DNA from: Sphagnum compactum
Taxonomy: Eukaryota; Bryophyta; Sphagnopsida; Sphagnales
DNA length: 64,000 nucleotides
NCBI GenBank assembly: GCA_965153455.1
Contig: OZ234494.1
Coordinates: 4,774,001-4,838,000, forward strand
Reading direction: 5' to 3'
The notes under the pieces are model-generated. The model was not told where the DNA came from, did no database searches, and saw only the letters and a list, made by a program, of their open reading frames with translations. The number at the start of each line of letters is the position of its first letter. The first letter of the stretch is position 1. Positions 13,042 to 24,465 of the stretch are shown here, piece by piece. The position numbers and the translations under genes are program-made.

Positions 13042-13229
13042 TAACATTTCCATAGGTCCTCTAAAATTCTCACAAACCCACCAAACCCTATTAGGTACAC
13101 ATTTAACTCTTAGTTCACTCAAAATAGCAAAGGAAAAAAAAATTCAGACCACCAAATCCAGCAATTTCATTGGCCATAACAATTTTTCTGCACACCTAAA
13201 CACAAGCCTATTCAACACCCTCCGTATAG

Positions 13230-13485
13230 TATAGTAGTACCCTCGTATTATAACGCTTGGCTGTCTGTACACATACAGGGTTGAAAACTGGACTAGGGTT
13301 TTTTTTAGGGTTTCTGGAATTAGAGAGAGAGAGAGAGCTAGTATCTATCACTCTTCGTCTTTCTCTAGCTTTGGTTTTAGCTGTTGTTGCTGCTGCTCCC
13401 ACGCAGGGGTGACCGCCGTTTTTCCCTTGTCTCTTAGAAGACGCAGGTTTCTAGGGGCAGAGAACTTGGTATCTAGTTGGTGGAG
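13230..13485 (+). promoter_or_regulatory. Probable core promoter/leader of the methyltransferase gene
   Basis: The region between the MITE and the start codon contains a GAGAGA run (13323-13336), a TTTTTTAGGGTTT telo-box-like motif (about 13298-13311) and CT-rich stretches. A further GGTTTAGGGTTTAG telo-box lies in the start of intron 1 (13688-13703). Telo-boxes near plant transcription starts are associated with expression in dividing cells. Assigning that role here is inference. Confidence 0.4.
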
Positions 13486-15999
13486 ATGGAGTATGTACGC
13501 AATGTGTGCAGTGATATACAGGTGCTGCGTACCATGTGGTTCTCAAAGATAGCCGGTGACACTCACAAGGAGCGCCTGGAATGCTTCTATGGTCCTCAAG
13601 CTCATGCATGTAAGCTTTGTTTCTTGTTATGCTTCTATGTCCTCAAGCTCATGCATGTAATCTGTACATTTCTCTCTCGTTTTTTTGGGGTTTAGGGTTT
13701 AGAACTGCCACCATTGCACTAGTGGAGATATTATGTAGCTATGCGGTCCAGAATTTTTTTTCATTTATTTATTTATTCTTTTGATGGTCGGGCAGGGATT
13801 CCAGGTTTTGTCAGTGATGATTGATAGAGACAATCTTAACCAAATCCAGCAAGCACTTGCATGCTAGATCTTTACATGCGATGGTCATAGCAGCTCCAAT
13901 TAGTTCATTAGGCCAATTGGTTACGTATCTAGAAGTGTGTGGATGAAATGTCTCTCTTTAGACTTGAGCCAACCATGTTGCAGCATGTAAGAGCTTGGAA
14001 GCACATGAAGATGGAAGTCATATGCAAAAAGTTGTGCATGTCACTGACATGTGCTTTGTCATTGTGGCAGTTAGATCAAGATCCTAGAGCTTTTTGATAT
14101 ATGTATAGCAAAAGTAAAATTTATTTTTTCTTTCAATTGATTGGGATGCTCTATTAAGAATAAGTGGAGATGTATACAGATGACCACTTTCGAGCCAGAT
14201 TCTTACATGGGAGAGAGGGAATGCTTAAAGTGTGTGCACAAGAGATGAAAAGGTTGCAAAATCAAGATGGTCTTGTGTGGGTTGACCTTGGAGGGGGAAC
14301 TGGACAAAATGTGGAGACCATGGCTAGGTTTTTTGATATCTCTCAGTTTGAGAAAATATATGTAGTCGACATCTGTGGTCCCCTCTGTGAGATGGCAAGA
14401 AAGAATGTCAAGCAACGTGGGTGGACCAATGTTGAGGTCTTTGAGGCAGATGTTTGTGAATTCAAACCTGAAACGGCACCTGCTACTCTCATTACATTTT
14501 CCTATTCACTTTCCAGTAAGTATACCTCTAGCCATTGCATGACACTAAACCAGTTTATTATATATCTAGGGTTAGGTGTGCTCACCCCTGTGATCAGGCT
14601 GCATGCAGGTGAGGGATGCTGCAAGTCCTTAAGAAAGATGGACTCAATTGGTGTCTACAGGAAACAAAATGGGCTTGGAATCTTTCATTGAGGTCTTAAT
14701 GTGAACCGATGTCAGGAGGATTCTTTGAAACCTTCAATGTATCCATAATAGCATCAACATCGACTAGGAATTTAGCCTGTCTCTGTATGCCTTCGACTTG
14801 GATGCGTGCTTCTACAGGGACAAGCTAGAATGAAATGAAGCTTACCCGCAGAAGCTAGTTGCTGCTTGACTGATGATAATATTGACTTTTTGATTGGCTA
14901 CACATCTTGAGTGCTAGCCAACATCATGACTGAATCTTCCCATTCCTTCTGGAAATGCTACAGATACTCAGGGGACAGATGTTTACCCTAGGTTTTTGAG
15001 CAGATGTATTACTAATCTGTCGATCAAATTAGTATCTACATATCTACACCCACTATTGGGAGCCTTATGACATCAGTAGGGAGTAACTTCAGCCAGTCAC
15101 TGCCATTCATGATGAAGGTGATGGTCTGATACTTGGTGACTGATGCAAGGTTATGACTTACTGTGTTCATTCTTGTTGTGTTTTGGTTGGGTCTGAAATG
15201 ACACAACACTTATTTGGTTACATCACATGTTTTTGTGGAGTTTGTCTCTGCAATCCCTGTGATATTTGAGTGAAACTTGTGATGCTATATAAACAGCTGC
15301 AGCATGGAAAAGTGAACCATCTTAGCAGTTCCCCTTTGGCTTGCAGCATCTTTTGTTCCAGAAATTGCTTTTGGGCTAGACCCTGCTGTGAAATAAAAAC
15401 CCTCTTGTTGCATTGAGTGTCATGAAGAGATCTTCTCCTCAGTAGTAGATAGTAGTGATTGCCCTCCCTGACAGATTCTACTTTTGCATGGACTAGTGAT
15501 TCCTCCATTTTTGGACGCTGTGGACAAAGCTGTGTCCTATCTGGATCCTGCTGTTGGCATTATTGGTGTAGCTGATTTCTTCACTTCATCAAAGTATGAC
15601 TCCCCTGCCCGACAACATAGCTACTTGACTCGCTGGTTTTGGAGATGCATATTTGATCTTGACAATGTTGACCTGGGACCTGAACGGAGGCAATACCTTG
15701 ACCGTGTGTTCAAAAAAGGTAGGTCTTTTTCACCTTAAGAAGGGTAAAAACCTCAGATCTTGTTGATGTAGCACCTTGATTCTTCCTGTTCTTTGGCTTC
15801 TGTGTTTGTCATACCAAGGCATCTAGATATCTTCTTAGATCATTTGGACTGTTGCCAGAAGATATCTGGATTCATTGGATTTTCTGACACTGCCTTGTGG
15901 ATGATGTGTGTAGTATATGAGGAAAACAGGACTGGATACATTCCATATGTGCCACTGCTGAAGGTCCCTTATTACATATGGTTAGGGAGGCTAAATTAA
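13486..15999 (+). CDS. BTA1: Betaine-lipid (DGTS) synthase methyltransferase, BtaB-like domain only
   Basis: Four exons: 13486-13609, 14180-14515, 15497-15718, 15914-15999, giving 255 residues. ATG 13486 is the first Met after an in-frame TAG at 13474. The S-adenosylmethionine motif is VWVDLGGGTGQNVE (D77-G83). The blocks YGPQAHAYDHFRARFLHGRE, TFSYSLSMIPPF, GVADFFTSSKYD, LGPERRQYLD and YIPYVPLLKVPYYIWLGR are those of the N-methylating half of BTA1. In known eukaryotic BTA1 this half adds the three methyl groups to diacylglyceryl-homoserine and is fused to a BtaA-like aminocarboxypropyl transferase half, in ER-type membranes. Here the frame stops (TAA 15997) right after the methyltransferase domain, and I find no BtaA signature up to 21 kb. 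It may be a stand-alone enzyme, one half of a split pair or a partial copy. All introns are GT-AG and no stop interrupts the exons, so it is probably functional. Confidence 0.87.
13581..13661 (+). repeat. Direct duplication of the exon 1 end and its 5' splice site
   Basis: The 33 bases 13581-13613 (ATGCTTCTATGGTCCTCAAG and on through GCATGTAA) recur at 13629-13660 with one base missing. The first copy is the last coding part of exon 1 plus its GT donor (13610). The second copy carries an identical GCAT|GTAA donor at 13657, which is 47 bp downstream. Confidence 0.88.
14907..14981. repeat. Dispersed repeat copy in intron 2 of the methyltransferase gene
   Basis: TTGAGTGCTAGCCAACATCA and the next bases, followed by a CTGGAAATGC-ACAGA block, recur at about 50836-50950 downstream of the syntaxin gene. 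The stretch is about 75 bp, non-coding and of unknown type. Confidence 0.6.
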
Positions 16000-18900
16000 C
16001 CTGTCAGCATGGACATGATGGGTTCTGCTGAGGAGCAGTGACTGGAGCAGCATGGACAAAAGTCTTCCAAGTGAGTTTTAGGCCTCCTGAGTGCTAAATT
16101 CTTGTGGTGTCAAACAGTCCACTTCAAGCCTTGATAAACTTGAAGATGTTTGGTGGTGTGGATCTCCATCATGAATCAAGACAGTAGCGGAACAGAGTAC
16201 AGTATCAGGTTGTTTCGGCTGTATCATGAGAGTGGTCATTCTTTAGACATTAGTGTTTGCAAGTTGAAACCCTTGTTGGTCACATTGCATTGGCACATGA
16301 AGGTAGTCATGTGCTTGAAGTCAAATGGTGCATTCTCAATTGTGCACAATTATCTAAATTGCAGAATTTTTCTTGTGATTGTGTTGTGTTGGAATTCAGC
16401 CTTTTGCACTACCTTGACCTGAATGCCCTTGTTTTGGTCCCAATTATTTTGTACCCCAGATGTTTGAATAATGATTTGCCTGAAATTTGGGCAGATTATT
16501 ATATACTTACCGTAGGGAGTCATGGCAGCTTGTTGCTGTTATTCATGACAAAGTTGATATGGTGTGATACTTTGTGAGTGGAACTCACTTAGTGTGGGGA
16601 GAGGATTATTTCCTAAAGAGTCAAAGATGGTTTCCCACCAGTTCATTGATTGGAGCCTTCCATGAAAGGACCCAACATCTTTGGTTAATCTCATAAAGAG
16701 ACATGCCAGCCAAATTTTCCAGAATGATGCACATTAGGAAATTGGAACTTAATGTGGAAATGTTGTCAATCTGAAATGAGTTGAATTTTTTTCTTTCTTT
16801 TCTGATAAGTTTACCTCAGTATACATTAGAGGCTTTCACTCCACAACAGGAATGGTGATTGTTTGCTTTAATTGCGGTACATCAATAACTTTAAATTTAT
16901 TTTTTTTTGCTGGGAACAACAATTTTGTTGACACAAGTAACTTCAAAAAACCCATGAGTTTTGCAACATTACGAAGGTGCACACATTATTACAAATGCCA
17001 ACCTTGTTAGGATGTGGTGAATTGTCTATGCTGGACTAAGAATGCAGGCTGCTGTTGAGAATTGAAGCATTTGGAATCTGAAAATGATATGTGACACCTT
17101 TGCTTGCTATGGATATTCCTTGGCTAGGCCATTTATCTGATAAGTGAGTTGCAGGCTTCACTAACACTTGCAGTTGTCCTGGCCACTTTCACTTGAACAA
17201 CACAATTCTCATGCCTTGACATGAAAGAGTCTAATTTTTGACAATGCAGCTTGTTATTTTTCTTGTGATGCAAACTCCAACGGTTCTGTTTGAACTGCAC
17301 AAGTGATCCTGCCACATGGCCACATTTCTAGCTCTTGTTGCGAAGTACTTTTTCAACACCCAAGTATGATCTTTGACCATCATTTTGTGCTTTTGTAAAA
17401 CTTCACTGAGGTTGGTAGCAAAAAAATTCCTCCATTTTCTATGCCACAACCAATCCATGATTTTCTGCTGCAGTTTTCTTGCATGTAAAATAATGGCTGG
17501 ATCAGCTCTACAGGATGCAGTTTACATCATTCACCAGGGTTTTACTCCTAGGAGATGTTATTGTAGCACTACCACATACTTATTCTGTTAAAACACATTC
17601 AGCTCTGAGTTTCTTCTCATAAAAATCTGGGCTTCAGTGGACATTTCTCTCCTGCTTCCTCCCTTTTCACCCATGCATGATTGTCAAGAGAAAGCAAATA
17701 AGGTTCAATGCTAGTTGTTCAGTTCTTAATAAAAGGAAAGAATCAGCTGATACGGAAGTGCAATGTACACCAATATTCTAGTGGGAGAGATATTTGCACA
17801 AGATAAAAGTAGACCAAAACAGAAAGAGACAAGACTTCACAACAGCATAGCAATGTCAAAGAAGGGAAACGGATGTCATGATAGAGAACTTGTAACATTC
17901 CAGCACAAACTCTTGGCATGGTGGCAACATTACAGGGTTACTAGAGATACCACTGAATGTGTTGCTACAAGATTAAATGTAATTCTTCCCAAGGTTGAGG
18001 TTACTAGCCTGATCAGATGAATTCTGGTTTTTTCTTCTATATCATGCACTACTAGATTGGTGCCCAACATTCTTGAACCGAACAAAAGTCACACACTTAA
18101 AACATGCATACAAATATTTCATGTCAAAAAACCATTCGCCTGTAAACCGCAGGATTCCAAGTTCAAAAAGCGAAAAATGAATCTAAAATCAAGCATGGCA
18201 TCAAATTGACAGCCTCCTTTCTTTGGTGTGCAGCTTTGAAATTTTAAAACACAAAAGATGAGACTCTACTAGAGCCATGCTGTGGGATAAACCCCAAAAC
18301 ATGAAAAAGTTAAAACACTTGTTCACATTGAACTGGGTTCAAACAACAAATGAATACTCACTGATAACTAATGCTATGCAGTGAATACTTGACATCTACA
18401 CTAACTTAACCTGGAGGTGTTTATGAGAATGTTTGTGGCTGCAATGTAGACTGGAAATGTATTTCTTTGTGGCTACAAACAGAGTACAATGAGAAGGGTT
18501 AAAAGCCACATCTCTACTGATTGCCATATACATTTTCCCTATCCACCTAACGTGAATTACATGCTAACAAAAGATTAGCTGACTCCATAACTTTTCTCTT
18601 AAATTATAAAACTTTTGTCCTAAAAGCATTAATGATTACCCTTCTAGAGATCTGGTAATCGTCTTTGATGCCACCACTATCCTTCTACAAATGAGGTAGC
18701 GACTTAAGCAATATCAGTGTCGACAGAAACATCACGTGCTTGTTTTTCTACATGAGACAGATGTTCTTCCATCTGAATTTCTCAATGTGCAACTACACAA
18801 TACCTGGTCATAGAAACCTGGTAAAAACCTTCCTTTTGTTGTTGTACCTTCATGAAGCAATCGGAGAGAGCATGATCAACAGTAGGGATGAACAGAATTA

Positions 18901-21272
18901 ACAGTCTCTCTGAGGAACTGTGTAGTCTTTCCGGGTATTCTAGCAAAACCCAAGTCTTAAAGGTTCACAAGTCCTGCGCTTAGAAATAAAATCCTGTCAC
19001 AGGTGAGTTGGGTAATGTGCAGAGGAACACCCATAACAGCAGCATCACTGGGGATCACATGCATATTTGCACACTAGGTAACTCTCAATAATGCATATCC
19101 GAGCTGGAGCTGTCCCCTCTCATCACTTTTTGCCTTGCTCATCCTCCTCGGCATTTCAGCTCCCCTGACTCCTTCACAATGTAACAAAATACATGTAGCT
19201 GATATAGATGTTGTTAAGAGAGATGTCTCAAGATTGTAACAACATGTTTATCAGCTACAGAACACCCATTGTGGGGACACCTGAAGCTTAGATCAGCCCA
19301 TCACCCAAAAGAAATTCATACTTTTGATAGTCAAAAAATAGAATAATTGTAATCTTTCCTTTCAGCTTACTTATATAGGTTATAAAGTAAGCTTTGGCAG
19401 AGTGTACTATCGGGAACAACGTGAGGAACATGTGAGAGCTTGATGAGAAAACATTGTGAACCACCAAAATCCAAAAAATTCCAAAAATCTCACCCCTCCC
19501 CGCCTCCACCCTTTCCTTCTTGAATTTCTACTCTGCCTGCGTTCCTCACCATTCTTGGCCCAGGCTAATGGCAGGGCTGTGGAAGGGTGATGACTATGTT
19601 GTGAGAAGCTAGTCCTACCATGGTTGCTATTCATGATGAGCTTCTAATCTGACCCTTTGTGAGTGCCAATCATAAGTTAATGACAGCACTCATTCTTCAT
19701 GTTCTCATCTGACATGTTCAGCCCCTAACACAAACATTTTATCGATTTTCCCACCACTCTTTTATAGTCTATACACTCCTAATTGATCAATATATATATG
19801 AAATAAACAAAATCTTAAGTCAATTTCACCTATTTCCATGCTTGCTTGACCTTCCATTCATATTTTTTCATTTTTAATGTTAATCGCAACATTTCAAATC
19901 CTTGATATTCACTAAGTGAACTATCAATTTGACTTCCATGAGTGTCGTACCTATATTGATGTCTATGTTTATCCCAATAACACGCCGAATCACAAGGCAT
20001 TCACTTTACTAAAAGTTTATTAATGCTTAATTCAAAAAACCTATATTCATCCTGAGGGAACATAATGGTTTGATATATGATGCCAATGTTGATGATTTTA
20101 ATGAACATTAATAAATACACATGAGTTGGTAACCATCTTTTATATTTTGTTAATCCTTTAGTATAAATAGTTACAATGTCCTTCTCTAACATCCATACCT
20201 TAGTTCCCTGATGAAGTTTAATAAAAATCAATTCTTTCACAACTTTCAATAATTCGTGGAATCGATCTGCAAAGTGATTTCACTTATCTTGTTTTGGCTT
20301 ATTCCTCAAGGTATGTATGAAATCATTGGATGCTCAACCATAGTGGCAATGTTGTCTTAACACTTCCTTTGCTTGTTCCACTATTATAATAATAATTATT
20401 ATTATTTTTACATTTTAAGAATACCATTATAGTGTCAAATTATCTATGTTGTTTCAAATCATTCATCATAAGTGAATAGATTTGTGAAAGTTAACAACCA
20501 ATATGCTCCGTAAACTCAATGGTTCTATTATCAAACTATCCTTTTCTAATATGTATGCTCTCATATTGAACCCTTTTTCCCAATTCCTTTTAGCTAGCAT
20601 TCTATTGATTAATAAATTTAACCAACAAAATTTTAAATCACACTTATACGATTTCGCCCATTCTTGAGTAGAGTTTGAAAATATTGATTTTTTTCATTAT
20701 AATTTCAATGTTGAAAAACCTCTTCAATAGAATGTCAATAGGTTGATATATCTCATTTCCATAATTGCAATGCTAATAAATCTTTTAATTATAATCACAT
20801 TCTACTTGAAGAAGATATTTTGGCATCCATATTTTAACAAGTCTATTAATATCTTGATATTCACACATTCAACCCAATCATTGATATATACAAAATGATA
20901 AGTTGCTAATATTCAAGTTGTTAATATTTGGTCAATTCTAATGAGAATCAACAAGCATACAAGTATTAGAAGCCATTTCATGGCATTTGTCAATTGGGAT
21001 ACATCAATAGCTAAAGTGCAAGCTTTCAAAATTCACACCATTGTATTATTATGAAGCTTTGTAAAAATAATATCCTAAATATTTATCAAAAGTGCTTTAA
21101 ATTGATCAACAAAACAATTTCAATCAGCATTTTTAGGTTGATTTCTTGGTGTTGGTAAGAATTCTTTCTATGTCCAACCATACATACAATGACTTTTAAT
21201 TAATTTGTTAGCATCATATTTGTACACATTCTCAACAATTATTTAATCCCAAGCATTTTGATACTCCTTTTA
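16000..21272. other. Intergenic DNA, no recognised gene
   Basis: From 16000 to about 19700 the composition is moderate, like the introns and flanks of the gene to the left. From 19700 to 21272 it is strongly AT-rich. I searched it by eye for a BtaA-like domain and for other family signatures on both strands and found none. Open frames here (for example 16257-16577 plus, 17231-17458 minus, 17763-18020 plus) are short and resemble no family I recognise. Confidence 0.5.
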
Positions 21273-21277
21273 CCTAA
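21273..21277. repeat. Target-site duplication CCTAA, left copy
   Basis: CCTAA immediately before the left LTR is repeated exactly at 27349-27353 immediately after the right LTR. The 5-bp length is that expected for Ty3/gypsy integration. Confidence 0.93.
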
Positions 21278-21544
21278 TGTTATGGACCGACTAGAAACAA
21301 GTGGAGAATTACAAGACAAGACAAGCTTTATTGATCCATCAACTGGTGTTGATCTGCTAAAGGGTTGTTCCCCAGACTATCTTCTTTTATAACCCTGAGC
21401 CATACTAGTCCCAAAATATCCTAGGCCATGATATTGCCAAAAGTATCCCAAAATATCCTAGGCCATGATATTGCCAAAAGTATCCCAAAATATCCTAGGA
21501 CATGACATTGCCAAAAGTATCCCAAAATATCCTAGGCCATGACA
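21278..21544 (-). repeat. 3' LTR of the chromovirus
   Basis: It is 267 bp and identical to 27082-27348 except for one G/A difference in the third 37-bp repeat unit. About 3.7 tandem units of 37 bp (CCCAAAATATCCTAGGCCAT and on) fill its promoter-distal part (about 21411-21544). Confidence 0.96.
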
Positions 21545-21560
21545 TTATCCTCTCCTCAAG
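21545..21560 (-). promoter_or_regulatory. Polypurine tract
   Basis: In element sense the sequence TTGAGGAGAGGATAA runs directly into the 3' LTR and would prime plus-strand DNA synthesis. The stop codon of the integrase frame (TAA, 21547-21545) forms its last three bases, so coding sequence, priming tract and LTR edge abut. Confidence 0.75.
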
Positions 21561-23437
21561 CGACATCTTCTAGATGGAGCCGGTTTGTTAGGATATCGTT
21601 GGTGAAACCGATTAACTAAGTCTTGGGCATGAACTAGGTTTCCAGCAGGCTCCCAAGTAGCTTCAGAAGGAGGATAACCTCGCCAAAAGACAAGGTACAG
21701 GAGCTTTCCACGAATCTTCTTGGAGACCAAGACCTCCTGAACTTCAAACTCTTCTTGGCTTTCAATTTCGACTGGAGCTGGGGGTTCTTGATGACGTTCT
21801 GGGATCGGGTTTTCATGATAGGGCTCAAGTAGAGAGACATGGAAAACATTGTGGATTTTGAACTGGGGTGGAAGCTCCAACTGGCAAGCCACTAGACCAA
21901 CCAATTTGGCGATTTTGAAAGGTCCGAGGCGCTTGTAATCCAACTTGGCACATGGGCGAGTGGTAGCAATGTTCTTTCTGAGAAGCCAGACCTTGTCTCC
22001 AACCTTGAAGTTTGGATGGTCCTTGCGTTGGCGGTCTGCTTGCTTCTTTTGCCACTCCTGTGTTAGCTTGAGTTCTGCCATAAGGTTCTGTTGAACCTGT
22101 CCAAGCCTCGTGGCCCTTTCTTTAGCCGAGGGGTTTACGGAGTCTCCAGGAATTTCAAGGCTGAACCTGGGATGAAAACCGTAATTGGCAAAGAATGGAC
22201 TGATCCCGGTCGATGCATGTGTTGTGTTATTATAAGCAAACTCTGCTTGAGATAGTAGGTCCAGCCAGTCGTCCTGTTGGTAGTTCACAGCGCAGCGAAG
22301 GTATTGCTCGAATGTCTGGTTTGTCCGTTCGGTTTGTCCATCTGTCTTAGGGTGGAAAGCTGAAGATAGCCGAATGTCAACTCCAAGAAGCTCGAATAGA
22401 CGATGCCAGAACTTGGATGCAAACTGAGGACCTCTGTCGGACACAATTTCCTCGGGGAGTCCATGTAGTCGGACGATCCCGTCCAGAATTAACTGAGCTG
22501 TCTCTTCTGCCGTGATTGACTTGGAACAAGGGGTGAAATGGGCCATTTTGGTGAGTCGATCGACCACAACCAGTATTGAATTCTTGGTTCTGACAGTAGG
22601 GAGGTCCGTGATGAAGTCCATTGCAATAGATCCCCAAGGTCGGCTAGGAATCGATAGAGGCTGTAGGAGTCCAAACGGGCGATGCCTGGGAGCCTTGGAT
22701 CGAGCACATGTATCACAAGACTTGACATACTCACGTAGCATCTTGTTCATTTTGGGCCACCAGTAAGTCCTTGACACTAGTTCGTGAGTCCGTGCCATTC
22801 CAAACTGACCTGCCAGGGTGTTGTTGTGGCATTCCCTCAGGATTTTTAGGCGTATAGGTCCTTCGAGTACATAAATTAGGTTATTTCGAAGGAGAAGTCC
22901 GTCTTGCTGCTCAAATTGATCCAAGTCATCACGATTTGGGTTCCTTGGTCGTTCCTGGAGTTCCTTCTTGATGTTGGTAGCCCAGGTGTCTTCCTCAGTT
23001 GCTATCTTGATGTCCCTGACAAGGTATGAGTCTGGGAGGGTGCTGATTGTTGCTGCAACTCGAAATTGCTTGGGGTTGAGTAAAGTCTGGTTCTGCTGAC
23101 CGTAGGCCTCATCCCCCGCTCGAAGTTCATATTCTGAACGACGAGATAGCGCGTCAGCTTTCCCTTGTTGGGTGCCGGGTTGATACTGAATCTCAAAGTC
23201 GAAATCAGCTAGGAAGATAGACCAGCGTGCCTGGCGACGATTTAAGGTACGAGTAGTTGTGAAATAAAGGAGATTTTTGTGATCTGTCAGAACTTGGACT
23301 CGATGTTGAGCTCCGGCAAGATACGGTCTCCACTGCTCGAATGCCGTGATGATTGCCAGGAGTTCCTTATCGTAGACCTGGTAGTTGATTTCGGCACTGG
23401 TTAACTTCCGTGAATAGAAAGCAACTGGATGCAGCAA
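21545..23437 (-). pseudogene. pol: Chromovirus RNase H - integrase - chromodomain frame
   Basis: An open frame of 630 codons forms the 3' part of pol. The RNase H end lies at about 1-103 (YDKELLAII, LTDHKNL, ADALSRR). The integrase zinc finger should be H-H-C-C, but the second His is replaced by Gln: H204, Q211, C241, C244. The catalytic D274, D334 and E370 are present with the usual 35-residue spacing. A GPF module (about 520-525) and a chromodomain (about 570-620, with YLVFWRGYPPSEATWEP) follow; chromodomains of this type steer integration toward marked chromatin. It lacks its own start, since the preceding RT frame is offset and a TAA stands at 23455-23453. The Q211 change should weaken zinc binding. 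Confidence 0.9.
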
Positions 23438-23469
23438 CCCATCTATTCCAAATTAAGATAGAATAGCTC

Positions 23470-24465
23470 TCAAGGCAAAATCTGAAGCGTCCGTTTCCAC
23501 AATGATGGCTTGGTAGGATTGGGATGTATCAGGATGGGTGCAGAGGTGAATGCCATCTTGAGAGTATCAAAAGCAACCTGGGCCGTTGGATTCCACGAGA
23601 AAGGCTTGTCTTTGCAAGTCAGGGTTATTAACAGTGTTGTGATCTTGGAATAGCCTTTGATAAACCGACGATAGAAGTTGGCAAACCCTAGGAAGCGTTG
23701 AACGTCCTTGACCGAGGATGGAGTAGCCCAACACTGGATGGTCTCGACCTTTGACTTGTCCATGAAAATGCCATCTGGAGAGATCACGTAGCCGAGGAAC
23801 GCCACTGAAGATTTGTCGAATTCACATTTTTCCAACTTGGCGTATAAGCCATGCTCCCGCAGCGTCGCAAGCACCAATCGTACATGTTTGTCGTGGGTTT
23901 CCTGGTCCTTGGAAAAGATTAAAATGTCATTTAAATAGACCACGACAAATTCGTCCATGTAATCCCGGAAGATATCATTCATCAGATGCTGAAAGACTGC
24001 GGGTGCATTGGTGAGGCCGAAGGGCATGACCGTGTATTCGAAGTGGCCATAGCGTGTGCGGAAAGCTGTCTTCCATTCATCACCAGGGCGAATCCTGAGT
24101 AAGTTGTAGGCTCCACGGAGGTCAAGCTTGGTGAAGATCTTCCCGGTACGTAGTCGATCTAGGAGACCTGAAATCAAGGGCAAAGGATATCGATTCTTTT
24201 TGGTTATCTTGTTGAGTCCACGATAATCCACACAAAGTCGAAGGGAGCCATCCTTCTTCTTGACAAACAAAATTGGGGCGCCGGCTGGAGACTTGGAATG
24301 CTGAATGAACCCCTTGGCAAGATTTTCAGTAAGGTAATCACGCAGGGCTTGGAGTTCCGGTTCCGATAGGCCATAGATAGGATCAAAGGGTGGTGACTGT
24401 CCTTCTTCTAGATCAATCGGGCAGTCATATGGACTATGGGCGGGGAGCTGATCAGCATTAATCTT
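23470..24465 (-). pseudogene. pol: Chromovirus reverse transcriptase frame
   Basis: This is the reverse transcriptase, continuing in the protease frame after the stop at 24468-24466. Recognisable blocks include [13 protein letters not shown] just after the stop, [41 protein letters not shown] and [13 protein letters not shown]. The catalytic YxDD box reads YLND because its first Asp codon is AAT (23931-23929), and that Asp is a metal ligand. The frame ends at 23470, where one base appears to be missing compared with the continuation in the next frame. On present sequence it would be inactive. Confidence 0.9.

Noticed and set aside
16000-19700. Possible BtaA-like exons downstream of the methyltransferase
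   Set aside because: Searched by eye in both strands for the BtaA core; nothing convincing. A profile search would be decisive.
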